A DNA stretch of 51,700 nt from Bacteroidales bacterium. GTDB taxonomy: Bacteria > Bacteroidota > Bacteroidia > Bacteroidales > UBA932. Numbering within the stretch: the stretch's first letter is position 1; each line of letters opens with the position of its first letter. The notes below the pieces were generated by a model. The model saw only the letters and a program-made list of their open reading frames with translations, was not told the origin of the DNA and did not search any database. The stretch spans positions 1-51,700 of the forward strand of contig JAGCVJ010000004.1 of NCBI GenBank assembly GCA_017962375.1. The letters run 5' to 3'. Of the stretch, positions 15,778 to 24,630 are shown piece by piece. Both the position numbers and the translations under genes were made by a program.

Positions 15778-17586
15778 TTATTTCCAGGCGGCAACGGCTC
15801 TCCAGAGCTGGACGTCATAGTCGAGCATGTGGCGGATCCGCGGAGCCGTGAAAGCGTACTTATGTATGATTTCCTCTTCCATAAGAGGCTGGATTTCATC
15901 GCGATAAAGATTCAGCACTTCTTCCTTTGAGAGCTTTACCTTTGAAGCCAGAAGATCGTAGGCTTCCTTGTCCTTCTCGTACAGGCCTTCCGCCTTGGCT
16001 TCTCTTATCATCTGGTCAAAGACCACCTCCGCAGAAGAACGGTGGTCGAACTTCTTCTGGGCTGCGAATTTCACGAAATCTTCCCACTGCGCGTCTGTCA
16101 TCCTGAAAGATCCGGAAGTTTCCGGATCCAAGTTTTTCCTGGTCTCGACATTTAACAGCTCGAAATCGTCCAACCCGTCTTTGTTTTCTCCTAATTGAGG
16201 CATCGTTGATGATGTGGAAAGGAAACTTTCGGGCTCTATATGTTTCTTGTAGAACTCAACCGCGTATTCTTCCATTATTCCGCTCAGGCTTAAAGCCAGA
16301 ACCGGGCGGCTGTAATACTGGCCTTTGATTTCCACGTCTGGAGTAATTCCGCCGCCGTCGTAAACGGTTCTGCCGCCTTTGGTCTTGAAGGCTTTCTTCA
16401 GCGAATCAGGCACGGCTCCAACGCTTCCGTCCGGGTTTCGGTGAGCATAGTCCAGAATCTGGATGCAACGCCCGCTAGGGGTGTAGTACTTGGCGATTGT
16501 GAGCTTCAGCTTTCCGCTGTAACCTACCGGACGGAAACTCTGAACAAGGCCCTTGCCGTATGTGCGGGTTCCCATAATCACGGCCCTGTCCAGATCCTGC
16601 AGCGCTCCGGCTACAATCTCTGAAGAAGAAGCGGATGAAGAACTCGTGAGAACCATCAGCGGAATGAGAGTGTCAACCGGCTCCTTGTCCGTTACGCACT
16701 CGAAGTTGGCTCCGGGGCCTCTGCCTTTGGCTGTTGCCACCAGCGTGCCCTTTGGAACGAAAAGAGAAACAATGTCTGTTGCCTCGTCCATAAGTCCTCC
16801 GCCATTGCCCCTAAGATCCAGAACTATGCGGTTTGCGCCCCATTCTTTCAGCTGTATCAGGGCCTTGCGCACGTCTTCCGAGCCGTTGAGGGTGAAGCTG
16901 TTCACCTTTATGTATCCAGTTGCGTTTTTGCTATTATCAAAAACAACATTGCTGTCTTTCATCAGCTTGCTTTCTTCCGGGAATTCCAGAAAGCCCCAGT
17001 ACGGAACATCCGACGTGTGGACTTTGTCTCTCGTGACAAACCTTTCCACAACATTTCCCGTACGGCCTTTCTTTATCGTGAACTTGACCTGCGTTCCCGG
17101 GTTTCCCCTCATCCTTTTGCTGCACTCGTCTACGGAGAGCTTGCTGATATCCTGCCCGTCTATTTTCATTATGATGTCTCCAGGCTCAATGTTGTAGCGG
17201 ACGGCAGGGGAGTTCTCGTATGTCTGCATGATCATCACTCCAAGAGAGTCTTTGCGGATGGTGGCTCCAATGCCGCCGTAGGAGGCGGTGGTCATCATCT
17301 CGATAGTCTCCTCGTTTTCCGCCGGCACATATTCGGTGTAAGGGTCTATGGACTCCAGCATTGAGTTGATGCCGTAGTTAATCAGCTTTGAGAAATCTAC
17401 CGTGTCTACATATTCGGTAGCCAGCGTCTTGAGTATGTTGTAATGAATTTCAAGGCCTTGCGTGAGCTTGAAGTTGCGGCTCTGGGCTGAAGTCCGCGTT
17501 GAGAGGAAGGCCAGTGCCAGAACAAGGAATCCGCCGGCAAAGGCCGTTCTGAAGAATCGTTTTGTATGATGAATAGACATTGACAT
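15778..17586 (-). CDS. S41 C-terminal processing protease with PDZ domain
   Basis: The protein (602 aa from ATG at 17586) carries an N-terminal signal or anchor helix (FAGGFLVLALAFLS), a PDZ domain (EPGDIIMKIDGQDISKLS) and the S41 catalytic core. The nucleophile Ser lies in LTSSSSASSSEIVAGAL and the general base Lys in TRTYGKGLVQSF. A long C-terminal extension follows, as in Bacteroidota tail-specific proteases. It acts in the periplasm on protein C-termini. The codon at 17607 that would give a longer product is TTG and overlaps the -7 box, so ATG 17586 (or 17580) is preferred. Confidence 0.9.
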   Translation of the reverse strand: MSMSIHHTKRFFRTAFAGGFLVLALAFLSTRTSAQSRNFKLTQGLEIHYNILKTLATEYVDTVDFSKLINYGINSMLESIDPYTEYVPAENEETIEMMTTASYGGIGATIRKDSLGVMIMQTYENSPAVRYNIEPGDIIMKIDGQDISKLSVDECSKRMRGNPGTQVKFTIKKGRTGNVVERFVTRDKVHTSDVPYWGFLEFPEESKLMKDSNVVFDNSKNATGYIKVNSFTLNGSEDVRKALIQLKEWGANRIVLDLRGNGGGLMDEATDIVSLFVPKGTLVATAKGRGPGANFECVTDKEPVDTLIPLMVLTSSSSASSSEIVAGALQDLDRAVIMGTRTYGKGLVQSFRPVGYSGKLKLTIAKYYTPSGRCIQILDYAHRNPDGSVGAVPDSLKKAFKTKGGRTVYDGGGITPDVEIKGQYYSRPVLALSLSGIMEEYAVEFYKKHIEPESFLSTSSTMPQLGENKDGLDDFELLNVETRKNLDPETSGSFRMTDAQWEDFVKFAAQKKFDHRSSAEVVFDQMIREAKAEGLYEKDKEAYDLLASKVKLSKEEVLNLYRDEIQPLMEEEIIHKYAFTAPRIRHMLDYDVQLWRAVAAWK

Positions 17587-17604
17587 ATCTTTTTTCAGAC
17601 ATTT

Positions 17605-17633
17605 CAAAAATAGTAAAACTTTTGCTAACTTTG
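17605..17633. promoter_or_regulatory. Divergent -7 boxes between S41 protease and rdgB
   Basis: The minus strand reads TATTTTTG at 17605-17612, before the protease gene. The plus strand reads TAACTTTG at 17626-17633, before rdgB. Both match TAnnTTTG and are 13 bases apart, the same spacing as at 9937-9965. Confidence 0.55.
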
Positions 17634-17654
17634 GGTAAGTAATAATATGAAGCT

Positions 17655-18248
17655 ATGGAACTGGTATTCGCAACTGGCAATTCTCACAAACTCAAAGAAG
17701 CATCTGACATCCTGGGCAAGAATGTTACACTAATCATGCCGAAAAAGCTCGGCTACAAGGGAGACATTCCGGAAACGGGAGCCACCATAGAGGCCAATTC
17801 AAAAATGAAATGCCAGTTTGTGTGGAACAAGTTCGGCAAGACCTGCTTCGCCGATGACACAGCTCTTGAAGTTCCGTCTCTGGGCGGGGCTCCGGGCGTG
17901 CATTCCGCCAGATATGCCGGCGAGGGCCACGACGATACCGCCAACCGCGCCAAGCTTCTGGACGAGCTGACAAAGGTTGACCGCCGCAAGAAGAACATCC
18001 GCGCCGCCAGATTCCGCACGGTTGTCACCCTCATCCACAAGGGCACTCTCTACACCTTCGAGGGAACGATGAACGGCACCATTGCCGAGAAAGAAAGTGG
18101 CGAAGGAGGCTTCGGGTATGACTCCATCTTCATCCCCGACGGCTGCAGCTGCACTTTCGCCGAGATGAGCGAAAACCAGAAAAACGCAATCTCCCACCGC
18201 GGCATCGCGATGAGAAAACTTGCCAACTTCCTCTCCCGCCTTCAGTGA
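17655..18248 (+). CDS. rdgB: Non-canonical purine NTP pyrophosphatase (RdgB/HAM1)
   Basis: RdgB removes ITP, dITP and XTP from the nucleotide pool. The 197-residue protein opens with the family motif VFATGNSHKLKEA, has the metal-site segment TCFADDTALEVPSLGGAPG and SARYAGEGHDD, then GGFGYDSIFIPDG, and ends with the substrate-binding SHRG. Length is normal. The next gene, recO, starts 2 bases after the stop (or overlaps it if a GTG start is used), so genome-maintenance functions are paired. Confidence 0.96.
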   Translation: MELVFATGNSHKLKEASDILGKNVTLIMPKKLGYKGDIPETGATIEANSKMKCQFVWNKFGKTCFADDTALEVPSLGGAPGVHSARYAGEGHDDTANRAKLLDELTKVDRRKKNIRAARFRTVVTLIHKGTLYTFEGTMNGTIAEKESGEGGFGYDSIFIPDGCSCTFAEMSENQKNAISHRGIAMRKLANFLSRLQ

Positions 18249-18250
18249 TT

Positions 18251-18970
18251 ATGCTCACAAAAAGCCGCATCATAGTCTTGCATACAATCAAGCATTCCGA
18301 CAAAGGGATGGTGGTCCAGTGCTATTCGGACGCGAAGGGCCGCACCGCCTGCTACTTTTTTGCCGGCAGCAAGAATTCCCGTTCGGCTATGATGTTTCCG
18401 CTTAGCATCCTGGATGTAGTCCTGTTTTCACGCCATCAGAATGATACATCCATGCCCGTGATCAAGGAAGTTTCGCCGGTTTGTCCGCTGGGCAACCTGA
18501 AGACCGATGTCCGCAAGGGCGCCATATCGCTGTTCATGTGCGAGCTGCTGCTCAAGACTGTGCGTGAAAGCAGCCCGGACCCTTCCATGTTCTCGTTTCT
18601 TACAAACTCGGTGATGCTTCTGGATGCCGAAGAGGACGGCTTTGAGAACTTCCATCTGCACTTTGCGGTAAACCTTTGCAAAGTCCTGGGATACATGCCT
18701 GAAGACAACTACTCAGAGGCCAGTCCTCACTTCAACTTCGCCAACGGAAAGTTCTCCGGAGACTACACCGAATCGTTCTGCTTTCTGCCCGAAGAGTCAA
18801 GGCTTTTGCACCAGATACTCTCAACTCCGCTTACCGGCCTGCAGGAAATCCGATGCAGCGGCGAAACCCGCAACCGTTTTCTGGGAAAGATTATAGATTA
18901 CCTCTCGTTCCACTCCTCCTTCCGCACGGAACTCAAGTCCCTGCCCGTCCTCCGCGAACTTTTTGCCTAG
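18251..18970 (+). CDS. recO: DNA repair protein RecO
   Basis: RecO works with RecR to load RecA onto SSB-covered single strands. The 239-residue product matches the Bacteroidota type: an N-terminal OB-like part (KSRIIVLHTIKHSDKGMVVQ) and a helical C-terminal part. No Cys4 zinc finger is visible, as is usual in this phylum. A GTG at 18245 overlapping the rdgB stop is an alternative start. The 3' end overlaps the convergent U32 gene by 3 bases (shared CTAG). Confidence 0.85.
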   Translation: MLTKSRIIVLHTIKHSDKGMVVQCYSDAKGRTACYFFAGSKNSRSAMMFPLSILDVVLFSRHQNDTSMPVIKEVSPVCPLGNLKTDVRKGAISLFMCELLLKTVRESSPDPSMFSFLTNSVMLLDAEEDGFENFHLHFAVNLCKVLGYMPEDNYSEASPHFNFANGKFSGDYTESFCFLPEESRLLHQILSTPLTGLQEIRCSGETRNRFLGKIIDYLSFHSSFRTELKSLPVLRELFA

Positions 18971-20211
18971 GCGGGTTGCCAGATGTAGAGCTTGTCGGAG
19001 CGGCGGAGCTTCTCGGCTACAGGGATGGAGCAAAGATCTCCCTTGACGGCCTTCTTGACTGGTTTCAAATCCACTCTTATCTCTTCAACGGTATGCTCTA
19101 TGCAGCCGGTAGAAGGGCCGATTATGAGGATTTCGTCTCCGACGTTTATTTCGCCGGCTTCAACTAGAATTTCAGCCACGCCCAGCTTGGAGAAGTAGTT
19201 GGTGACTTTTGCGGCATAGACTTTCTTGCGGCTGGCCTTGTTGCCGTAGACCTCGCTCCACTGGCCGAGTCTTGCGCCCTGGTAGTAGCCGTCCCAGAAG
19301 CCGCGGTTGAAGACTCCGGAAAGCTTGTCTTTCAGCGCCTGCTTCATCTCATCGGTGTATTTGCCCTCGACAACGGCATCGGCGGCCTGGCGGTAGGCGG
19401 CGGTCACGATCTTGACGTACTCGGCGCTGCGGGCGCGTCCTTCGATCTTGAAGACCGTGATGCCGGATGCTATGATCTTGTCTATGAACTCTATGGTGCA
19501 AAGGTCCTTAGGGCTCATGATGTACTTGTTCTCTATGTTGAGTTCCTGTCCGGTTTCAAGGTCGGTGACACGGTAGCCGCGGCGGCATAGCTGGTAGCAG
19601 CTTCCGCGGTTTGCGGAGGCTCCGTATTCCTGCAGGCTGAGGTAGCACTTGCCGGAGATGGACATGCATAGAGCTCCGTGGACGAAAAGCTCAAGGCGGA
19701 GCAGTTCCCCGCTTGGACCGCAGATATGCTCTTCCTCAATCTTCCGGCTGATTTCCTCGATTTGCGGCAGGGTAAGCTCACGAGCCAGGACAATCACGTC
19801 CGCAAACCGGGCGTAGAACTTGGCGGCCTCAAAGTTGGAGATGTTCATCTGGGTGGAGATGTGAATCTCTATGCCCATGCTTCTGGCCATCTGGATAACG
19901 GCCATGTCTGAAGCTATGACGGCTGAAATGCCGGCGTCCTTGGCGGCCTGGAGAGCTTTCTTAACGTCCTCCATCTCCGTCTGGTAGACCACTATGTTTA
20001 GCGTAAGGTATGTCTTCACGCCGTGCTCGCGGCAGATGCGGACCACTTCCGGAAGGTCTTCGTTGGTGAAGTTGTTGGCCGAGTGGCTTCTCATGTTCAG
20101 GTTGCCCACGCCAAAGTACACGGAATTAGCTCCGCCCTGGATGGCCGCCATCAGGCACTCGAAGTTGCCGGCCGGTGCCATTATCTCTATTTGTTTTGCC
20201 GTTTTGTTCAT
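18967..20211 (-). CDS. U32 peptidase-family protein (TrhP/YegQ-like)
   Basis: The 414-residue protein has the U32 signature [19 protein letters not shown] (near 172-190) and further cysteines in [13 protein letters not shown], which in relatives bind an Fe-S cluster. The N-terminal TIM-barrel part ([20 protein letters not shown]) and a C-terminal beta domain are present. Several members, such as E. coli TrhP, are tRNA uridine-hydroxylation enzymes rather than proteases, and that is the likelier role here. A TATTTTTG -7 box is at 20232-20239 on the minus strand. Confidence 0.85.
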   Translation of the reverse strand: MNKTAKQIEIMAPAGNFECLMAAIQGGANSVYFGVGNLNMRSHSANNFTNEDLPEVVRICREHGVKTYLTLNIVVYQTEMEDVKKALQAAKDAGISAVIASDMAVIQMARSMGIEIHISTQMNISNFEAAKFYARFADVIVLARELTLPQIEEISRKIEEEHICGPSGELLRLELFVHGALCMSISGKCYLSLQEYGASANRGSCYQLCRRGYRVTDLETGQELNIENKYIMSPKDLCTIEFIDKIIASGITVFKIEGRARSAEYVKIVTAAYRQAADAVVEGKYTDEMKQALKDKLSGVFNRGFWDGYYQGARLGQWSEVYGNKASRKKVYAAKVTNYFSKLGVAEILVEAGEINVGDEILIIGPSTGCIEHTVEEIRVDLKPVKKAVKGDLCSIPVAEKLRRSDKLYIWQPA

Positions 20212-20222
20212 CGCGATAAAGA

Positions 20223-20257
20223 TTTGCTACGCAAAAATAAGAAAAACGCTACATTTG
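20223..20257. promoter_or_regulatory. Divergent promoters of the U32 and YbjQ-like genes
   Basis: On the plus strand TTTG at 20223-20226 and TACATTTG at 20250-20257 form a -33/-7 pair with a long 23-base spacer. On the minus strand TATTTTTG lies at 20232-20239, within that spacer. The two promoters are therefore interleaved. Confidence 0.5.
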
Positions 20258-20281
20258 CAAAGACATCAAACACTTCAGACT

Positions 20282-20602
20282 ATGCTTATAACAACCACAC
20301 CAACAATTGAAGGCCGCAAGATTCTCGAGTACAAGGGCATTGTTACCGGAGAAACCATTATCGGCGCTAACTTCTGGAAAGACATCAAGGCCAGCATCCG
20401 CGACATAGTGGGCGGCAGGAGCGGCTCCTACGAGAGAGTTCTCATAGAGGCGAGAGAAACATCGATGAACGAAATGGCCCAGAGGGCGATGGCTATGGGC
20501 GCCAATGCTATAATAGGCGTTGACATAGACTATGAAACGGTAGGGGAAAAGGGCTCAATGCTGATGGTTTCCACCAGCGGCACTGCGGTAGTGCTTGTAT
20601 AG
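20282..20602 (+). CDS. YbjQ/UPF0145 family protein
   Basis: The 106-residue product from ATG at 20282 shows the UPF0145 pattern: [28 protein letters not shown], and the conserved [12 protein letters not shown] near residue 74. The family was named heavy-metal-binding on structural grounds, but its role is not settled; it forms a pentameric ring in solved members. The much longer upstream reading from 19994 would cross the U32 gene and both promoters, so it is rejected. Confidence 0.9.
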   Translation: MLITTTPTIEGRKILEYKGIVTGETIIGANFWKDIKASIRDIVGGRSGSYERVLIEARETSMNEMAQRAMAMGANAIIGVDIDYETVGEKGSMLMVSTSGTAVVLV

Positions 20603-20623
20603 GTCTTCGCCAAGAAGCAAAAA

Positions 20624-20655
20624 AAGAAAGCCCCGTCAAATGACGAGGCTTTCTT
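20624..20655. terminator. Bidirectional terminator
   Basis: Two 14-base arms (20624-20637 and 20642-20655) pair with one C-A mismatch around an AAAT loop. They are flanked by A-rich sequence on the left and T-rich on the right, so the hairpin can end both the YbjQ-like transcript and the convergent small membrane protein transcript. Confidence 0.8.
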
Positions 20656-20672
20656 GCAATTATTGAAAGATG

Positions 20673-21014
20673 TTATTCCTCTGCAGGAACAGCCTCTTTA
20701 ACAGCGTCTCCAAGCTCCTCGAGAGCGTCGTTGAGTTTGTTTACGTTGTCCTCAGTGAAGAGCTCAACAGCTGCCTTCTGGATCTTTGGAACATAGTAGA
20801 ACTTCCAAACGCAGATAGCTGCTACAGCCAGGATAACACCGATGAGAGCAAGACCTTTGAGTCTGTTGGTGAACAGACCGATAAGACCGAAGATCACAGC
20901 CAAAATGGCGAGAATCCAGTTAAGGATAGGGCACCAGCAGAATACTGCTGCAAGGATACCGAGAACAAAACCCGTAATTGCGAGTCCTGAACCTTTCTTT
21001 GTAGTTTCAGTCAT
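20673..21014 (-). CDS. Small DUF4190-like membrane protein
   Basis: The 113-residue protein begins MTETTKKGSGLAITGFVLGI, then has a Cys-Pro interruption (FCWCPILNWILAILAVIFG) and another helix (LALIGVILAVAAICVW). This hairpin-plus-helix layout with GSGLAI..GFVLGI is typical of DUF4190-type proteins. The last 40 residues are an acidic amphipathic tail that likely faces the cytoplasm. Function is unknown. A 5' leader of about 80 bases separates the gene from its promoter. Confidence 0.7.
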   Translation of the reverse strand: MTETTKKGSGLAITGFVLGILAAVFCWCPILNWILAILAVIFGLIGLFTNRLKGLALIGVILAVAAICVWKFYYVPKIQKAAVELFTEDNVNKLNDALEELGDAVKEAVPAEE

Positions 21015-21095
21015 AGTTTTTCAAGCACTGGTTTGTGTCGTGCGCAACATTATGTTAATAATAGTTTGAATAGTCATTTTTTGTCGCAGACATTG

Positions 21096-21126
21096 CAAAT
21101 ATAACAAATTGTAAGTTTGTTTGCAA
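21096..21126 (-). promoter_or_regulatory. Promoter of the DUF4190-like gene
   Basis: The minus strand carries TATATTTG at 21096-21103 and a TTG core at 21124-21126, with 20 bases between, close to the Bacteroidota -33/-7 spacing. Confidence 0.5.
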
Positions 21127-21162
21127 CTGGTATCGTATGTTTTGTGTGTTGTTTTTCCCGAT

Positions 21163-22161
21163 TTACCTGTTTCGTTTGACAAGAGAAGTGGCTATGGTTT
21201 CCATCTGCCGGATTTGATCTTCTTTCAGCCCCGAATTTTTAAGGGATTGCATAGCCTCTGTATAATAGGCGTTTACGGCTTCTTCTGCCAGGCGGTCAAT
21301 TTCCAGGCTGCAGTAAAATTCTTTTACGGCTTTGATTTTTTCTTCTCCAGAAGTTTCTGCCATCGCGAGAAGCTCTTTCAGCCGGGATGAAGTCTGCGAT
21401 CCGTTTTGGCGGTCTTTTTCCTGAGCCATCTCCCTGCATTTTATCAGCAGCCAGGTCTGCTTGTTGTTGAGGATGTCGCCGCCTATTTTCTTCCCGAAAG
21501 TCTTTTCGTCACCGAAGCTGTCGAGCCAGTCGTCCTGGATCTGGAAGGCGATGCCCAGCTTGTAGCCGAAGCTGTAGAGGCCTTCGCAGATTTTGTCGGG
21601 CGCTCCGGCAATTACAGCCCCCATGGCTGAGGAGCAAGCCAGCAGCACGCTGGTTTTCAGGCCGATCATCTTTATGTATTCATCAAGGCTCACGTCGTTT
21701 CTGGTCTCAAAATCCATATCCATCTGCTGCCCTTCGCACACCTCTATGGTAGTTTTCGTGAATAGATTCAGAGCCTTGTCCAGGGTTTGTTTCGGAGCTT
21801 TGCCGATCATCTTGAAAGCCCACAGGCACATTGTGTCTCCGGAGAGAATGGCTATGTTGTCGTTCCACTTGCGGTAAACCGTAGGAACACCCCTTCGGAT
21901 ATCGGCGTTGTCCATAATGTCATCGTGGATGAGGGTGAAATTGTGGAACACCTCCAGCGCCAGGGCGGGTGATAGAATGTGCTCGCCAATGTCGTCTTTG
22001 AAAAGGTTGTAGGACGTAAGGCAGAGCCTCGGCCTGAGCCTCTTTCCTCCCATGTCCATCATGTATCGAAGCGGGTCGTAGAGCAGTTTGGGCTCTTCCG
22101 GCCATTTCAAGCGTGACGCTTCCTGGTCTATCAGACTGTATAGCTGTTCGAGTTTTAGCAT
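21163..22161 (-). CDS. Trans-polyprenyl diphosphate synthase
   Basis: The 332-residue enzyme (start MLKLEQLYSLID at 22161; the codon opening the longer reading at 22221 is TTG) elongates allylic diphosphates with isopentenyl diphosphate. Both Asp-rich motifs are present: LIHDDIMDNADIRRG, and QIQDDWLDSFGDE. GGKRLRPRL at the N-terminal side binds diphosphate. Residues before the first motif suggest a medium-chain product such as geranylgeranyl or longer for quinones; the chain length cannot be fixed by eye. Confidence 0.93.
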   Translation of the reverse strand: MLKLEQLYSLIDQEASRLKWPEEPKLLYDPLRYMMDMGGKRLRPRLCLTSYNLFKDDIGEHILSPALALEVFHNFTLIHDDIMDNADIRRGVPTVYRKWNDNIAILSGDTMCLWAFKMIGKAPKQTLDKALNLFTKTTIEVCEGQQMDMDFETRNDVSLDEYIKMIGLKTSVLLACSSAMGAVIAGAPDKICEGLYSFGYKLGIAFQIQDDWLDSFGDEKTFGKKIGGDILNNKQTWLLIKCREMAQEKDRQNGSQTSSRLKELLAMAETSGEEKIKAVKEFYCSLEIDRLAEEAVNAYYTEAMQSLKNSGLKEDQIRQMETIATSLVKRNR

Positions 22162-22212
22162 ATCGCGATTATTGTCAAATCCAGCCTCTAAGATACGAAA
22201 GATGAGGGAATC

Positions 22213-22245
22213 TTTGCTCAAATCAAAATCAGATTCTTAACTTTG
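22213..22245 (+). promoter_or_regulatory. Promoter of rsgA
   Basis: TTTG at 22213-22216 and TAACTTTG at 22238-22245 are separated by 21 bases, and the ATG follows 12 bases later, giving a very short leader. Confidence 0.6.
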
Positions 22246-22257
22246 GCACTCTGATTT

Positions 22258-23250
22258 ATGAAAACAGAAGCCAAGGACACGGACAATTCAGCTGTTGTGG
22301 TAAAACACACGGGCAGCCACTATCTGCTTTCGAGACTTCCTGAGTGGGAGCCTTTTACAGCAGTGGTCAGGGGGAAGCTGCGCCTCAAGGGCTCGTCTTC
22401 CACCAACCCGATAGCCGTGGGCGATGTTGTGGACTTTGTTGGAGATGAGTTCAACGGCTTCAACATCACCAAGATACACGACCGCAAAAACTGCATAGTA
22501 AGGCGCTCCACCAATCTTTCCAGGCAGAACCACGTGATTGCAGCCAACATAGACAGGGTTTTCCTCACGGTCACTCTCCGCGATCCCGAGGTGAAGCTCC
22601 AGTTTGTGGACCGCTTCCTTGTGACTTGCGAGGCTTACGGAGTGCCTGTCACAATTCTTCTGAACAAGGCGGATCTGTACCGCGGAGATGAATCTGACGG
22701 AGAGAACCTGGCGGACGAAGACCTGGCGCAGATGGCGGCCGGCTTCATACAGATCTATGAGGGCGCCGGCTACCAGGTGCTGGAGACATCGGTCAAGACA
22801 GGTTTCAACATAGACGTTCTCAAGCAGATGTGCAAAGACAAGGTGGTGCTGTTCAGCGGCCAGAGCGGTGTTGGCAAGAGTTCTCTGGTCAACGCCCTGG
22901 ACCCATCGCTGAACCTCAAGACTGCTGAAATCTCCCAGGCGCATCTTCAGGGCAAGCACACCACCACATTCTACCAGATGCACCCGCTTTCCTGTGGAGG
23001 CTTTGTTGTTGACACTCCGGGCATCAGGGGTTTCGGGCTGGTGGATTTCAAGAAGGAAGAGCTCAGCAATTTCTTCCCCGAGATGCTCCGCATAGAAGAC
23101 AACTGCCGGTTTGTCCCTTGCACTCACACTCACGAGCCGGGCTGCGCCGTAAAACAAGCCGTGGAAAACGGGGAGATTTCTCCTTTGCGATATTCTTCCT
23201 ATCTGGCGATGCTGGAAGATGACGGCAAGTACCGCGAAGGCGATGAATAA
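22258..23250 (+). CDS. rsgA: Ribosome small subunit-dependent GTPase A
   Basis: RsgA is a circularly permuted GTPase that checks late 30S maturation and releases RbfA. The 330-residue protein has an N-terminal OB fold (VVRGKLRLKG, NPIAVGDVVDF), then G4 (LLNKADLY) before G1 (FSGQSGVGKSSLVNAL, near residue 200) and G3 (DTPGIRGFGL), which is the permuted order. The C-terminal zinc site is C...CTHTHEPGC near 276-290. The start of the MATE transporter gene overlaps its stop by 8 bases. Confidence 0.97.
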   Translation: MKTEAKDTDNSAVVVKHTGSHYLLSRLPEWEPFTAVVRGKLRLKGSSSTNPIAVGDVVDFVGDEFNGFNITKIHDRKNCIVRRSTNLSRQNHVIAANIDRVFLTVTLRDPEVKLQFVDRFLVTCEAYGVPVTILLNKADLYRGDESDGENLADEDLAQMAAGFIQIYEGAGYQVLETSVKTGFNIDVLKQMCKDKVVLFSGQSGVGKSSLVNALDPSLNLKTAEISQAHLQGKHTTTFYQMHPLSCGGFVVDTPGIRGFGLVDFKKEELSNFFPEMLRIEDNCRFVPCTHTHEPGCAVKQAVENGEISPLRYSSYLAMLEDDGKYREGDE

Positions 23251-24547
23251 GATGAACAAAAGTGTGCTCAGGCTCGCCCTGCCGAGTATCCTGGCCAACA
23301 TCACCGTTCCGCTTGTGGGAATGGTGGACGTGGGCGTTAGCGGCCACATAGGAGACGCTGTTGCCATTGGCGGAATGGCCATTTCCACAATGCTTTTCGA
23401 CCTGCTTTACTGGAACATGGGCTTCCTGAGAGTGGGAACGGGCGGAATGACAGCCCAGGCCTACGGCCGCAGAGACTTTGGCGAGGTGATGAAAATCTTC
23501 ACCCAGGGGCTGGGCACGGCTATAGGAATTGCCCTGATAATCTTCGCGATACAATATCTGTACATAGACATAGCCCTCGGGTTCATCAACTGCTCTGAAG
23601 CGGTTGCCGGTTATGCCCGCCAGTATTACTTCATCAGAATATGGGCCGCTCCTGCAACTTTGTCGCTTTTCGTTTTCAAGGGCTTTTTCATCGGGATGCA
23701 AAATGCTATCAGCCCTATGGCGGCTGACATTACGGTGAATGTTGCCAACCTTGGCCTTAGCCTGCTGTTTGCCGTTAAGATGGGGATGGGCTTCAGGGGC
23801 ATAGCCTGGGCCGTGCTCACAGCTCAGTACACAGGACTTGTTCTCTGCACCGCGATATTCCTGATTTATTACAGAAGGCTCCTCAAATACATCAACCTGA
23901 AACAGTCGCTGAGGCTGAAAGATCTTGGCAGATTCTTCTCGGTGAACGGCAACCTTTTCATCCGCAGCGTCTGCTTCCTTTTCATATATGTGGGCTTTAC
24001 CTCATTGTCCGCCAACTACGGAGACACTCAGCTGGCCGTTGGCACCATCATAATGAAGCTGCTGATGCTCTACTCCTTCTTCATAGACGGCTTTGCCTAT
24101 GCCGGGGAGGCTCTTGCAGGAAAATATATCGGTGCCAGAGACAAAAACGGCTTGAGGCTTTCCGTGAAAGTCATTTTCCGCTGGTGCCTTTGGATAGCTG
24201 TTGCTTCCACAATTATTTATGTTCTGGGCGGAAAGCAGATGTTCTCTCTGATGACAGACAAGGCGGATGTGATAGAAGCTTCTATTCCGTTCTTGGTATG
24301 GCTCTGGGTAATGCCCGCTCTCAGCACGGCTGCTTTTGTCTGGGACGGCATCTACATAGGCGCCACTTCCACCAAGAGCATTATGTGGGGAATGATTTGC
24401 GCCGCCCTGGCCTTCTTCGGCTTCTACTATGCGCTCAGGCCTCTCTGGGGCATCCAGGCTCTATATGCTGCGTATATGGCCCACATCATCGTCCGCAGCG
24501 CCTGGATGTATGCTTTCCGCCAAAAAGCGGTTTTTTCAAAAGTCTGA
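23243..24547 (+). CDS. MATE family efflux transporter (DinF-like)
   Basis: The 434-residue membrane protein has about twelve hydrophobic helices and the family opening LRLALPSILANITVPLVGMVDVGVSGHIG, read here in part. Asp in MVDVGVSG fits the cation-coupling region of DinF-type members, which export organic cations using H+ or Na+. ATG 23243 has a GAAGG ribosome-binding site and overlaps the rsgA stop, so translation is coupled. ATGs at 23219 and 23252 are alternatives. Confidence 0.93.
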   Translation: MNKMNKSVLRLALPSILANITVPLVGMVDVGVSGHIGDAVAIGGMAISTMLFDLLYWNMGFLRVGTGGMTAQAYGRRDFGEVMKIFTQGLGTAIGIALIIFAIQYLYIDIALGFINCSEAVAGYARQYYFIRIWAAPATLSLFVFKGFFIGMQNAISPMAADITVNVANLGLSLLFAVKMGMGFRGIAWAVLTAQYTGLVLCTAIFLIYYRRLLKYINLKQSLRLKDLGRFFSVNGNLFIRSVCFLFIYVGFTSLSANYGDTQLAVGTIIMKLLMLYSFFIDGFAYAGEALAGKYIGARDKNGLRLSVKVIFRWCLWIAVASTIIYVLGGKQMFSLMTDKADVIEASIPFLVWLWVMPALSTAAFVWDGIYIGATSTKSIMWGMICAALAFFGFYYALRPLWGIQALYAAYMAHIIVRSAWMYAFRQKAVFSKV

Positions 24548-24600
24548 AAAAATCTTTCAGATTCTGCTAAATTTATCTTCAGCGATAACGATTCTTTGAT

Positions 24601-24608
24601 TATATTTG
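24601..24608 (+). promoter_or_regulatory. -7 box TATATTTG for pyrBI
   Basis: TATATTTG matches TAnnTTTG and lies 22 bases before the pyrB ATG. No attenuator-like pyrimidine-rich leader is visible between it and the start, so the leader is too short for E. coli-style attenuation. Confidence 0.55.
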
Positions 24609-24630
24609 TGGGCGGAAAATTCATAGCTAT

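Noticed and set aside
22288-23388. A 366-codon frame on the minus strand
   Set aside because: It is antisense to rsgA and the start of the MATE gene and shows no family motif.
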